Shown: positions 15,667-23,162 of the stretch, in pieces | Layout: each line of letters begins with the position of its first letter | How positions within the stretch are numbered: position 1 is the first letter of the stretch | Assembly: GCF_039929605.1 (NCBI RefSeq) | Contig: NZ_JBDSQX010000185.1 | Coordinates: 1-25,784, forward strand | DNA length: 25,784 nucleotides | Direction: 5' to 3' | Source: Pelomonas sp039929605 | GTDB lineage: Bacteria; Pseudomonadota; Gammaproteobacteria; Burkholderiales; Burkholderiaceae_C | The notes under the pieces: generated by a model | What the model was told of the DNA's origin: nothing | What the model saw: the letters and a program-made list of their open reading frames with translations, nothing else | Databases searched by the model: none | Made by a program: the position numbers and the translations under genes

Positions 15667-16409
15667 CGCCCGCCGCCCACGTCCAGCAGCGCGCCGACGG
15701 TGTAGCTGGCGGCATCGCTGAGCAGCCAGGCAATCGCCTCCGCCACTTCCTCCGCGCGGCCCAGGCGCTGGATGGGAATGGACGCCGCGATGTCCGCCGC
15801 CCTCACATCAATGCGACTGGCGGCATGGATCTCCGTCTCGATGATGCCCGGCCGCACGCCGTTGACGCGGATGCCCTCGCCGATGAGTTCGCGCGCCAGG
15901 CCCTTGGTCAGCGTGTCGACGGCGCCCTTGGTGGCGGCGTAGTCCACATAGGTGCCGCCCGAGCCGAACTCGGCCGCGCGCGAACTGAGGTTGACGATCG
16001 CGCCGCCAGCGCCACCGCGCGCCGTGCTCATGCGCCGCGCGGCCTGCTGGCAGCACAGCAGCGTGCCGATGACATTGACGTCGAAAAGCCGCCGCCAGCG
16101 CTCGGGCGCCATGGCCTCCAGCCGCGCGGCCGGCGCGACGATGCCGGCGTTGTTGACGAGGCCGCGCAAACGACCTCCTTCGGCATCGAGGCGCTCGAAC
16201 ATCTTCACGACCTGGGCCTCGTCCGCCACGTCGGCCTGAAGGGTCAGCGCGCGGCGGCCGAGTCCGTGCAGTCTGGCCGCGAGCGCCTCGGCGGCGGCGC
16301 TATCCTGCACGTAGTTGATGGCCACATCCCAGCCGGCCTCGGCGCAACGCAACGCAGTGGCCGCGCCAATGCCACGCGATCCCCCAGTGATCAAGACCCA
16401 AGCCGACAT
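15663..16409 (-). CDS. Short-chain dehydrogenase/reductase
   Basis: The 248-residue classical SDR has the cofactor loop ITGGSRGIG (7-15), NNAG (86-89) and catalytic Ser142/143, Tyr157 and Lys161 (YAATK). GIRVNGVRPGIIETEI precedes a C-terminal AIAWLLSDAASYTVGALLDVGGG. It resembles glucose/3-oxoacyl reductase-type enzymes, and the substrate is unknown. The ATG at 16407-16409 is used; one three residues upstream (16418) is also possible. Its stop shares TTAG with the rlpA stop, so the convergent genes overlap by four bases. Confidence 0.87.
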   Translation of the reverse strand: MSAWVLITGGSRGIGAATALRCAEAGWDVAINYVQDSAAAEALAARLHGLGRRALTLQADVADEAQVVKMFERLDAEGGRLRGLVNNAGIVAPAARLEAMAPERWRRLFDVNVIGTLLCCQQAARRMSTARGGAGGAIVNLSSRAAEFGSGGTYVDYAATKGAVDTLTKGLARELIGEGIRVNGVRPGIIETEIHAASRIDVRAADIAASIPIQRLGRAEEVAEAIAWLLSDAASYTVGALLDVGGGR

Positions 16410-16459
16410 GGCCGGCATTGTGGCCTTGTCGCCGAAGATCAGCGCCACTCCCAAGCCGC

Positions 16460-17653
16460 ATGGAATTCCTCGACGTCCCGACGGTCCTCCAGATCAGCGC
16501 CCTCTTCAATGTGACGGCAGCGCTGGTGTGGCTGACGCTCGCGCAGGCCTTTCGCATCGCGCCGCGCGCCAGCCGGCTGATGGCTGCCGGCCACGTGCTG
16601 CGCGCCGCCACCCAGGGTTGCGGCGACTGCATGGCCGGCTGGCCCGAGCTGCTGCGCCAGGCCATTCCCGAGTTCGGCCTGCTGGGCTGCGTGGTGCTGC
16701 TGCTGCTGGCGCTGCGCCGCATGGTGCGCAACCGCCGACGCGCGCGCGACATCCACTGGATCGGCGGCCTGGGCGCCTTGGGGCTAGCCGCCAGCCTGGC
16801 CAGCGGCTCCAGCGTGGCACCCCCGCTCGCCAGCACGGTGGCGGTAACCGTGCTGGCCCTGCTGGCCGTGCGAGAGGTGCTGCGCGGCGTGGGTGACCAG
16901 CTCTCCGGCATCGTCACGGCCTTCATGACGCTGCCCTTCGCCGCCCTGGCGACGCTGGGCATCGTCCACGCCGCCGAGCTGCTGCTGCACCCGGGCTGGG
17001 GCGGCCCCATCGTGCGCAATGAGCTGCCCTCGGCCGAGCGCGCCGCGCTGCTGTTCGTCGTCACGGCCAGCATCACGCTCAGCCTCATCGCGCTGATGAT
17101 CTGGCGCGTCATCATGCGCATCCAGCACCTGACGCACCGCGACCCGCTGACCGGTGCGCTGAACCGCCGCGCCTTCGAGCAGGCGCTCGACAGCGCCCAG
17201 GCCCAGCTGCAACGCGGCCACGGCTTCGCGCTGGCGATGATCGACATCGACCACTTCAAGCGCGTCAACGATGCCCACGGCCACCCCGCCGGCGACGCCG
17301 CCCTGCAGCACTGCGTGCGCATCTGGCGGCAGGGGCTGCGCGAGGTGGACCGCCTGGGCCGCCTGGGCGGCGAGGAGTTCTGCGCGCTGCTGCCGCTGGC
17401 GTCGCCGGCCGATCTGGCCACGGCCGCTGCCGTCACCGAGCGTCTGCGCGCCGCGCTGGAGGCCGAGCCGTTGCTGTGGCAGGGCCAGGTGTTGCCGCTG
17501 ACCGCCAGCTTTGGCGTGGCCCTGCCGGTGACCGGCGACCCGAAGGGCGAGGTCGGCCTGGTGCGGGCCGACGGCGAGCTCTACCGCGCCAAGGCCGAGG
17601 GGCGCAACCGGGTCTGCGTCGCGACGCATCTGCAGCCTGCGGGCGCCTCATGA
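16460..17653 (+). CDS. Membrane diguanylate cyclase (first of tandem pair)
   Basis: The 397-residue protein has about six transmembrane helices (residues about 10-215) followed by a GGDEF domain (about 226-390). HRDPLTGALNRRAFE opens the domain, DIDHFKRVNDAHGH is the substrate/metal region, and GGEEF (303-307) is the active site. The inhibitory I-site RxxD (Arg294-Asp297) stands exactly five residues before it. It should make cyclic di-GMP with product inhibition. The stop overlaps the next cyclase start (ATGA). Confidence 0.88.
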   Translation: MEFLDVPTVLQISALFNVTAALVWLTLAQAFRIAPRASRLMAAGHVLRAATQGCGDCMAGWPELLRQAIPEFGLLGCVVLLLLALRRMVRNRRRARDIHWIGGLGALGLAASLASGSSVAPPLASTVAVTVLALLAVREVLRGVGDQLSGIVTAFMTLPFAALATLGIVHAAELLLHPGWGGPIVRNELPSAERAALLFVVTASITLSLIALMIWRVIMRIQHLTHRDPLTGALNRRAFEQALDSAQAQLQRGHGFALAMIDIDHFKRVNDAHGHPAGDAALQHCVRIWRQGLREVDRLGRLGGEEFCALLPLASPADLATAAAVTERLRAALEAEPLLWQGQVLPLTASFGVALPVTGDPKGEVGLVRADGELYRAKAEGRNRVCVATHLQPAGAS

Positions 17654-18810
17654 GCGCACCCTCGCAGACGCTGACGCTGCTGGCCGGCATCATCGCGGTG
17701 GCCGGCGTGTCGACGGTGGTGTGGCTGGCGCTGGCCATGGTCGCGCGCATCGCGCCGCGGGCCTCGCTGACGATGGCCGGCGCCAACGGGGCCGCCGCGC
17801 TGTCGCTGGCCCTGCATGCGCTGCGCGGCGGGTTGCCCGACGGCCTCACCCACTGGCCCGCCGACGTGCTGGCCGTGGCCTCCTTCGCCCTGCTCGGCGC
17901 GGCCGTGGCGGCCATCACGACCCGGCACCTGCCGTGGAAGCCCTCGGCCGCAGCCGTTGCCGCTGCAGCGCTGGTGCTGCTGATGCTCCCCTACGACGGC
18001 GACCTGCGCTGGCAGGGCCGTGTTGTCAGCGGCACGGCCGCCGTGCTGATGCTTGCCGCAGGCATGACGGCCTGGCGCCATCTGGGCGGCGCCACCGATG
18101 GCCGCCGCACGCCGGCCCCGCTGGCCCTGCCCCTCTTCCTCATCGCGCTGCTGATGGCGCTACGCGGCGCCGACAGCTTCCTGCATCCCGGCAACACGGC
18201 CGATATCCGCCTGCCCTCCGGCTTCAATCTCGCCTTCCTGTGGGCAGCCCTGGCGCTGACGCTGCTGCAGAACGCGACGCTGTCCTTCCTGGTGCTGATG
18301 CGCCTCATCCGCCGCATCGAGCGCCTGCTGGAGCGCGACCCGCTGACCGACACGCTGAACCGCCGCGCCTTCGACCAGGCGCTGGACTACGCCCATGCCT
18401 GGTTCAAGCGCGGCCGCGGCTATGCCCTCGTCATGATCGACATGGACCGTTTCAAGCAGCTCAACGACACCCTGGGCCACGCCGCCGGCGACACCGCGCT
18501 GCGCCTGATGGTGCATGAGCTGCAGCCCTGCCTGCGCGAGGTGGACCGCTTCGGCCGCCTGGGCGGCGAGGAGTTCTGCGTGCTGCTGCCCGACACCGAC
18601 ATCGCTGGCGCGGCGCTGGTGGCCGAGCGCATGCGCGCCCTCGTGCACGCCGCGCCGCTGCGCTGGCTGGAGCAGGACTGGCCGCTCAGCGCCAGCTTCG
18701 GCATCACCGAGGCTGAGCGCGGCGACGCCAGCAGCGACGCCGTGCTGGCGCGCGCGGATGCAGCGATGTATCGGGCCAAGGGCCAGGGCCGCAACGTCGT
18801 CCAGGCCTGA
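17650..18810 (+). CDS. Membrane diguanylate cyclase (second of tandem pair)
   Basis: The 386-residue protein has the same architecture as its neighbour: a membrane region (about 8-220) and a GGDEF domain starting ERDPLTDTLNRRAFDQALD. DMDRFKQLNDTLGH and GGEEF (305-309) follow, with I-site REVD (296-299). The shared IAPRAS near the N-terminus and REVDR-x-GRLGGEEFC at the active site indicate tandem duplication. The membrane parts have diverged, so the two probably sense different cues. It converges on truD 30 nt away. Confidence 0.88.
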   Translation: MSAPSQTLTLLAGIIAVAGVSTVVWLALAMVARIAPRASLTMAGANGAAALSLALHALRGGLPDGLTHWPADVLAVASFALLGAAVAAITTRHLPWKPSAAAVAAAALVLLMLPYDGDLRWQGRVVSGTAAVLMLAAGMTAWRHLGGATDGRRTPAPLALPLFLIALLMALRGADSFLHPGNTADIRLPSGFNLAFLWAALALTLLQNATLSFLVLMRLIRRIERLLERDPLTDTLNRRAFDQALDYAHAWFKRGRGYALVMIDMDRFKQLNDTLGHAAGDTALRLMVHELQPCLREVDRFGRLGGEEFCVLLPDTDIAGAALVAERMRALVHAAPLRWLEQDWPLSASFGITEAERGDASSDAVLARADAAMYRAKGQGRNVVQA

Positions 18811-18840
18811 AGGTCTGGCCGCAGGCGACCGCAGGGGGCT

Positions 18841-19905
18841 TCACCGCACCGGGAGTCCCTCGTGCAAGCCATCCGCCGGCTCGTTCTCCGTGTGCCGGTC
18901 AGGCTCCGTGGTGCGGAGGATTTCGTTCAGCACGGACGTGGCATAAGTCCCGGCGGGCAACGAGAACGTGAGCGACAGTTGATCGGCTTGCGGCCATTCC
19001 CAGGACATGTCCGCCGGCCTGGCCACCAGGGCGCGGCGCTCCTGATCCAGACCGGCATGCTCCATGCCGTCGCACAGGGTGGCGTGAGCTTGCGCCACGC
19101 CGTTTTCCAGTGCCTGCGCTTGATCTGCGGTGCTCACGCGGCCCCGTCCCCACAGCGGGCCGGTGGGCAGGCCCGCTTCGTCCATCACGTCGCCGGGCAG
19201 GGTCTTGCCCCAGAGGCCCTGCTGAATGCGCAGTGCCAGCACTTCATTGAAGACGAAGGAGCGCACCGCCGACAGGTAGATGCCCTTCTTCTTCGGGTTG
19301 CGCACGCGGATTTCGCGCGCCAGCATGGCCCGGCCCTGTTCGACGTTGCCGCCGTCAAAGCCGAAACGCTGAGCGCCGAAGTAGTTGGGCACGCCCTGTG
19401 ACGCCACGGCCGCAAGATTGGCCTCAATGGCATCACGGTCACCGGTCACGTCTCGCAGCAAGATGCGGAATCGGTTGCCCTGCAGATCACCGGGGCGCAG
19501 CTTCTTCAAGTGGCGGCTCTGGCTCAGGACCTTGAATTCCGGGTGCTGAAGCACGGTCAGGTCGGGCGTCTCGCCTTTCCCTTCCCCTTTCCCTTCCCCT
19601 TTTCCGTTGGGCAGATAGATGCTGAACCACTGCCGGGTGATGGCGTAACGGTCTTTCAGGCCGGCATAGCCCACATCCCTTTCCTGCACGCCGGCGGCCT
19701 CGGCCAACTGCTGGGCGACGAAGGCGGTGTTGGCACCGTTCTTTTCGATGTCCAGCCAGATGTGTTCGCCCTCACCGGAGGGCAACTGCAGCGGCAGTTC
19801 GGTGACGATGAAATCCTCGTTGAGGTGTTTCAGCGTGGCGCCGGCGCCGCTGGCCGGATAAGCGTTGGGCCAGGGCGGCAAGGAGGTGTATTGAGCGTCG
19901 GTCAT
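18841..19905 (-). CDS. truD: tRNA pseudouridine(13) synthase TruD
   Basis: This isomerises U13 to pseudouridine in tRNA. The 354 residues include GYAGLKDRYAITRQWFSI (79-96) with catalytic Asp85, GNRFRILLRDV, and NYFGAQRFG. The C-terminal half contains the TRUD insertion domain. An acidic/basic repeat GKGEGKGEGKGE (101-112) follows YLPN, encoded by three 12-bp units, and looks like a recent in-frame expansion between conserved segments. The length is otherwise normal. The ATG at 19905 is the natural start. Confidence 0.92.
   Translation of the reverse strand: MTDAQYTSLPPWPNAYPASGAGATLKHLNEDFIVTELPLQLPSGEGEHIWLDIEKNGANTAFVAQQLAEAAGVQERDVGYAGLKDRYAITRQWFSIYLPNGKGEGKGEGKGETPDLTVLQHPEFKVLSQSRHLKKLRPGDLQGNRFRILLRDVTGDRDAIEANLAAVASQGVPNYFGAQRFGFDGGNVEQGRAMLAREIRVRNPKKKGIYLSAVRSFVFNEVLALRIQQGLWGKTLPGDVMDEAGLPTGPLWGRGRVSTADQAQALENGVAQAHATLCDGMEHAGLDQERRALVARPADMSWEWPQADQLSLTFSLPAGTYATSVLNEILRTTEPDRHTENEPADGLHEGLPVR
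19570..19605 (-). repeat. Three 12-bp repeats with G-quadruplex potential in truD
   Basis: On the coding strand the repeats are purine-only variants of GGGAAAGGGGAA. Between 19579 and 19599 they give G4-AA-G3-AAA-G4-AA-G3, four G-runs with loops of 2-3 nt, which meets the usual quadruplex rule in DNA and in the truD mRNA. They encode the GKGE repeat. Confidence 0.75.
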
Positions 19906-20121
19906 GAGGGGCCAGGCGGCAGCAGCTGTGGGAAGGCGCGGGCTGCCTCGCCGACCAGGGGCAGTCCAGGCCGTGATTGTCTCGCTACCCGCGCAATGGG
20001 GTCACGATGCCGCGCTTCGATCCCGTCGCTTGATCCAGCGCAAGCCGGCCGCTGGCGCACTGCCTAGCATGGCTCTGCGCGAACTTGACGCGTGGCCACC
20101 TTCGGCAGAGGAACAAGCAAG

Positions 20122-20487
20122 ATGGAACTCGAAGCTCAAGCACACCAGCCCATGCTGCGCCAGCTGCTGCTTTGCCGCCAGACCGAGTTGCGCGCCGAGG
20201 TGCGTGGGGCGGTGCTGGCGCGTCAGACGGAACAGAGCGACAGCACGGAGGTGACGGACTTCAAGGACGGCGCCGAGCGAACCCAGCGCCATCAGACCGA
20301 GGACTTCCAGGCCGAACGCGACCTGCGCGAGTTGCAGGACGTCGACGACGCGCTGGGCCGGCTCGATGCCGGCAGCTACGGCGACTGCGCCGGCTGCGGC
20401 GAGCCCATCGCCGTGGCGCGACTCACGGCCCTGCCGTCGGTGCGGCTATGCGCCGCGTGCCAGGCCGGCCAGGAGCGGCGGCCATGA
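20122..20487 (+). CDS. DksA/TraR-type zinc-finger protein
   Basis: The 121-residue protein has a coiled-coil region (about 8-85) and a C4 zinc finger CAGC...CAAC (Cys89, 92, 110, 113). The tip carries DFKDGA (46-51), fitting the DxxDxA signature that lets DksA act in the RNA polymerase secondary channel. It is shorter than E. coli DksA (151) and may be a TraR-like paralogue. The ATG at 20122 has GAGGAA upstream. Its stop overlaps the cytochrome c start (ATGA). Confidence 0.82.
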   Translation: MELEAQAHQPMLRQLLLCRQTELRAEVRGAVLARQTEQSDSTEVTDFKDGAERTQRHQTEDFQAERDLRELQDVDDALGRLDAGSYGDCAGCGEPIAVARLTALPSVRLCAACQAGQERRP

Positions 20488-20996
20488 GGGCGCTTGTCAT
20501 CGGCCGCCGTCGCCTGGCGCTCGCATCGCTGGCCGTGGCCGCGCTGGCCGCCCTGGCGACCTTGGCTGCAGGCTGCGCCGTCGAGGTGCAGAACGCCAAG
20601 CCGGCGCGGGAGCTGGCGCGCCAGGCCTTGCCCGAGGGCGACCTCTATGTCGGCTGGCGGGTCTTCCAGCAGAAGTGCGCCAGCTGCCACGGCATGGCGG
20701 CGACCGGTTCCGGCAACGCGCCCGACCTGCTGCCGCGCCTGCGCGAAATGGGTTCGCACCAGTTCATCGGCCTGGTGCTCAGGCGCTACGACTGGCTGCT
20801 TGCCGCCGCCGAGTCCAGCCCGACCGGCGCGACCCAGAGCGCCGTGGCCGAGAAGGTGCTGCAGGGCAGGGAAGCGGAGCTGGTGATGCCGGCCTGGAAG
20901 GGCGACCCCGTGGTGTCGGCCCACATCATCGACCTCTATGCCTATCTGGCCGCTCGCGCGGATGGCATCCAGGGGCCCGGCCGGCCGCCGCATTAG
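20484..20996 (+). CDS. Lipoprotein c-type cytochrome
   Basis: The 170-residue protein has a basic n-region, a hydrophobic helix and a lipobox LAAGC (Cys31), so it is likely membrane-anchored. CASCH (65-69) binds a single haem c, and Met135 in ELVMPAWKG is a plausible sixth ligand. It ends DLYAYLAARADG, the usual C-terminal helix. It would carry electrons in the periplasm; the partner is unknown. It is translationally coupled to the DksA-like gene. Confidence 0.82.
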   Translation: MRALVIGRRRLALASLAVAALAALATLAAGCAVEVQNAKPARELARQALPEGDLYVGWRVFQQKCASCHGMAATGSGNAPDLLPRLREMGSHQFIGLVLRRYDWLLAAAESSPTGATQSAVAEKVLQGREAELVMPAWKGDPVVSAHIIDLYAYLAARADGIQGPGRPPH

Positions 20997-21006
20997 AAGT
21001 GGCGCG

Positions 21007-21351
21007 TCAAGGGCGCGAGAACTCCTCGAAAGCCGCCACGGCGCTGGCGGCGTACATCAGAGAGGGCCCGCCGCCCATATAGGTGGCCACGCCCAGCGTT
21101 TCGTCGACCTCCTGGCGCGTCGCGCCCAGCTTGACGAGGGCCTGCACGTGAAAGCCGATGCAGCCCTCGCAGTGCGCGGCGACGCCCAGCGCCAGCGCGA
21201 TCAGTTCCTTGGTCTTGCGGTCCAGCGCCCCGTCGGCGAGGGCGGCCCGCCCGAGTTCGTTGAAGGCCTTCAGCGTCTGCGGCGTGTTCGTCCGCAGCGA
21301 CGCCAGGCCGCTGCTGATTTGCTGGGTCAGCTAGTGGTATTCAGTGCCCAT
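21007..21351 (-). pseudogene. AhpD-like carboxymuconolactone decarboxylase family gene with early stop
   Basis: From the ATG at 21349-21351 the frame reads MGTEYH, stop (TAG, 21331-21333), then LTQQISSGLASLRTNTP and on through HCEGCIGFH (the CxxCxxxH redox motif of AhpD) and MGGGPSLMYAASAVAAFEEF to a TGA at 21007-21009. Without the TAG it would be a normal protein of 114 residues; one base change from GAG or CAG explains it. No other good start follows the stop. The ATG lies within the last codons of the DUF2892 gene, implying coupling. Readthrough, a non-ATG start or a sequence error are alternatives. Confidence 0.72.
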
Positions 21352-21577
21352 GGGTGCCAGCGCTCTTTTGCCCGGCGGGACTGGCAGGCGCCTTCAGGGC
21401 GCAGCTGCTGAAGCCGAACGGCAGGTAGGCGGGGCAGGTGCCGACCAAGCCGGTCAGCAGCGGCACGAGGCCGATCCACCCCCAGCCGCCGACGATGCCG
21501 AACCACACGGCCGCGATGAGCCCGAGGCCGACGAGCACGCGTGCGGTGCGGTCGATGAGTCCGACGTTCTGAAGCAT
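21341..21577 (-). CDS. DUF2892 (YgaP-type) inner-membrane protein
   Basis: The 78-residue protein begins NVGLIDRTARVLVGLGLIAAV, typical of DUF2892, with two hydrophobic helices (about 9-28, 30-46) and TCPAYLPFGFSSC near the second. Such modules occur alone or fused to rhodanese domains; the role is unknown. GGAGAG precedes the ATG. It overlaps the AhpD-like frame by 11 nt. Confidence 0.82.
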   Translation of the reverse strand: MLQNVGLIDRTARVLVGLGLIAAVWFGIVGGWGWIGLVPLLTGLVGTCPAYLPFGFSSCALKAPASPAGQKSAGTHGH

Positions 21578-21710
21578 GGTGCGCTCTCCGTTGCAGTGGA
21601 AAGCCGATCATGGAGAGCCGCCACGTCACCGCCATTGACCCAGGTCAAGGACCCGTCACCACACCGTGCACCGCTGCCCAGCCGGCTTCACCAGCTTGGC
21701 CCCGCGCTTG

Positions 21711-21854
21711 GATCGCTTCGGCCGCCTGGGCGGCGAGGAGTTCTGCGTACTGCTACCCGACACCGACATCGCCGGCGCAGCGGCAACGTGGTGACTGGCC
21801 CGTGCCGACCAGGCGCTGTACCGCACCAAGGCGCAGGGGTGCAACGTCGTGTAG
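21711..21854 (+). pseudogene. Diguanylate cyclase fragment
   Basis: The frame reads DRFGRLGGEEFCVLLPDTDIAGAA, stops, and resumes after a lost middle as LARADQALYRTKAQG and CNVV stop. The first part matches the active-site region of the second cyclase (18547-18620) almost base for base, and the second matches its C-terminus. It is a broken third copy with an internal deletion around 21780-21795, on the border between core genes and the cassette array. It cannot encode a working enzyme. Confidence 0.8.
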
Positions 21855-21944
21855 GAATGAGGGGCCGCCCCGACCCGCCGCGCTGCCGGGCTTTCATCCG
21901 GCTTGCAGGGCCAACGCCCCCAGCCCGCGAGCAGGCCAAGTGAA

Positions 21945-22037
21945 GCCCAACCGCCGAAAGCCACGACTTTCGCAGTGAGCCGAGAAAACAAGTCGCCGTC
22001 GTATTCGGAGCCAAGCACGATCTCGGTCCTGTCAGGC
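21945..22037 (-). repeat. attC-like site 1, right array
   Basis: On the minus strand the boxes are GCCTGAC (22031-22037) and GTTGGGC (21945-21951), pairing with G-U steps. The interior includes CCGAG/CTCGG and a CGAAAG/CTTTCG hairpin. At 93 bp it is longer than its neighbours. It follows the stop of the 115-residue cassette gene and seems to be the last site of the array. Confidence 0.5.
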
Positions 22038-22379
22038 GCCCGATTCATTGCGTGCTTCATCGGCCGCGCGCAGCTTTTCAGACACAAATTGTGCGCGTGA
22101 CGCCGCAGTGTTTGGCCTTCCATGAAGCAAGCACCAAGGCAACAACTCCTCGCAGCTGACGAGCACCTTGACAGGATGAACTCCGGTCTTCCGGATAGCA
22201 GCGAGCGCAGCTTCTGCCATGACGTGCCATTCAACATAGGTGGCTTCGAACCGTTCCGGATCTGTGGCGGCCTCCTTCACGCGACTCCAGTTCTCCTCCG
22301 AGTACCAGGTGACGCCAAAGACCGTGGGGCGCGCGGCCTTCTTGGCGCGCAGACGTTCCAGCAGACTTCGCTTCTTCAT
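22032..22379 (-). CDS. Conserved hypothetical cassette protein
   Basis: The 115-residue soluble protein has a basic N-terminus (MKKRSLLERLRAKKAARP) and then FGVTWYSEENWSRVKE, VEWHVMAEAAL and a C-terminal NTAASRAQFVSEKL. I recall similar hypothetical proteins in cassettes and accessory DNA but no function. The ATG at 22379 has GGAAG upstream and lies 34 nt after an attC end. The stop falls in the next attC-like site. Confidence 0.7.
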   Translation of the reverse strand: MKKRSLLERLRAKKAARPTVFGVTWYSEENWSRVKEAATDPERFEATYVEWHVMAEAALAAIRKTGVHPVKVLVSCEELLPWCLLHGRPNTAASRAQFVSEKLRAADEARNESGA

Positions 22380-22413
22380 ACGGCGGATGCTTCCGAACTG
22401 GCCGCGTCAAGGG

Positions 22414-22523
22414 CGGCAACGTGTGCGCTGAGCCGCGAGCGGCGGCTGGGCGTGGAAGGCCCAGAATGAAATGAGGGCCTGAGTGACCAGCCGTTGCGAG
22501 GCGGCTCGAACGCAGGGTTGGGC
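22414..22523 (-). repeat. attC-like site 2, right array (degenerate)
   Basis: On the minus strand it begins with a perfect GCCCAAC (22517-22523) followed by CCTGCG, like its neighbours, and ends ACGTTGCCG (core box GTTGCCG, 22414-22420), a departure from GTTRRRY. A GAGCCGCC...GGCTGG arm and a GCCGCCGCTCGCGGC palindrome lie inside. The 110-bp length suggests a composite or decayed site. Confidence 0.5.
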
Positions 22524-22529
22524 CTCTTA

Positions 22530-22781
22530 CTACTGAACATGAGGACGAAGAACATCATCGCGCTGCGAATATGGTTGCATGTCGACTTCCGGAAAGTCAG
22601 ACGTGTACACACCCCAGGCCATGTATTCATAGTATTTGGTCATCGCCTCGAAGTGGCTCTCGGCATCTACTGTCCAAACGCAACGCGCGCCCGGCTCCAG
22701 GAGAGCGCGAGCAGCATCACCGTTCGGACCAGCGAGACAGAACGTTTGCCCGGACGACTCGACCCAAAGTTCGTGAAGCAT
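22530..22781 (-). CDS. Hypothetical cassette protein
   Basis: The 83-residue protein reads MLHELWVESSGQTFCLAGPN, then EPGARCVWTVDAESHFEAM, and YYEYMAWGVYTSDFPE. It is soluble with no signal peptide. Similar short hypothetical proteins are familiar from proteobacterial accessory DNA, with no known function. It starts 10 nt after attC3 and ends seven nt before attC2, giving a compact one-gene cassette. Confidence 0.7.
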   Translation of the reverse strand: MLHELWVESSGQTFCLAGPNGDAARALLEPGARCVWTVDAESHFEAMTKYYEYMAWGVYTSDFPEVDMQPYSQRDDVLRPHVQ

Positions 22782-22791
22782 GTTCGTAGAG

Positions 22792-22848
22792 GCTCAACGT
22801 CGGCGCTCAGCGGACGGCAAAGCCGTCCCCTGCAGCAAAAGGTTGGGC
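22792..22848 (-). repeat. attC site 3, right array
   Basis: On the minus strand GCCCAAC (22842-22848) and GTTGAGC (22792-22798) bracket a near-perfect palindrome, GGGGACGGC-TTT-GCCGTCCGC. The length is 57 bp. It is the best-preserved site, and its interior matches the left-array site. It also encodes the C-terminal 13 residues of the membrane-protein cassette gene. Confidence 0.85.
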
Positions 22849-23106
22849 AGCCCGCGCCTGAGCGTTGCGGCGAACTAGTAGCGCCAGAAAGCAGACCGAC
22901 CACCAGAAGGCCAGCGTTATCCAGAGCAACGCTCGATTTGGCATTGACACGCCCAACTGCTCGAGCACCCACTGGGCGGCGAATCCCGGCCAAAACGCAA
23001 ACACCGGGCCCAGCTGCAGATCAAAGAGCAGAAAGGCGGAAACGCATATCACCATGACCGCACATGCGAGGAGGAGCGCACCCAGTGCAAGCAGAACGTG
23101 CTTCAT
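22807..23106 (-). CDS. Small cassette membrane protein
   Basis: The 99-residue protein has about three hydrophobic helices (residues about 4-27, 30-45, 58-78). A basic stretch RRNAQAR follows, and then a tail AQPFAAGDGFAVR read entirely from attC3. It is predicted to be in the inner membrane with unknown function. The ATG lies three nt after the attC4 core, leaving little leader. A ribosome site is not evident. Confidence 0.65.
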   Translation of the reverse strand: MKHVLLALGALLLACAVMVICVSAFLLFDLQLGPVFAFWPGFAAQWVLEQLGVSMPNRALLWITLAFWWSVCFLALLVRRNAQARAAQPFAAGDGFAVR

Positions 23107-23109
23107 GAG

Positions 23110-23162
23110 GCCTAACGTGCGCGCTCAGCGAGCGGCGTAGCCATCAGCTGCAGCGAGGTTAG
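23110..23162 (-). repeat. attC site 4, split by the IS element
   Basis: On the minus strand the final box GTTAGGC is at 23110-23116. The first box was GGCTAAC, now divided between 24352-24358 (GGCTAA) and 23158-23162. The interior has CGCTGCAGCTGATGGCTACGCC. Removing the IS and one TTAG copy restores a normal attC directly after the DUF4259 gene stop. Confidence 0.75.

Noticed and set aside
21656..22237. 193-codon minus-strand frame over the cyclase remnant and attC1
   Set aside because: It runs antisense to the GGDEF fragment and through an attC-like site, with no recognisable domain or convincing start.
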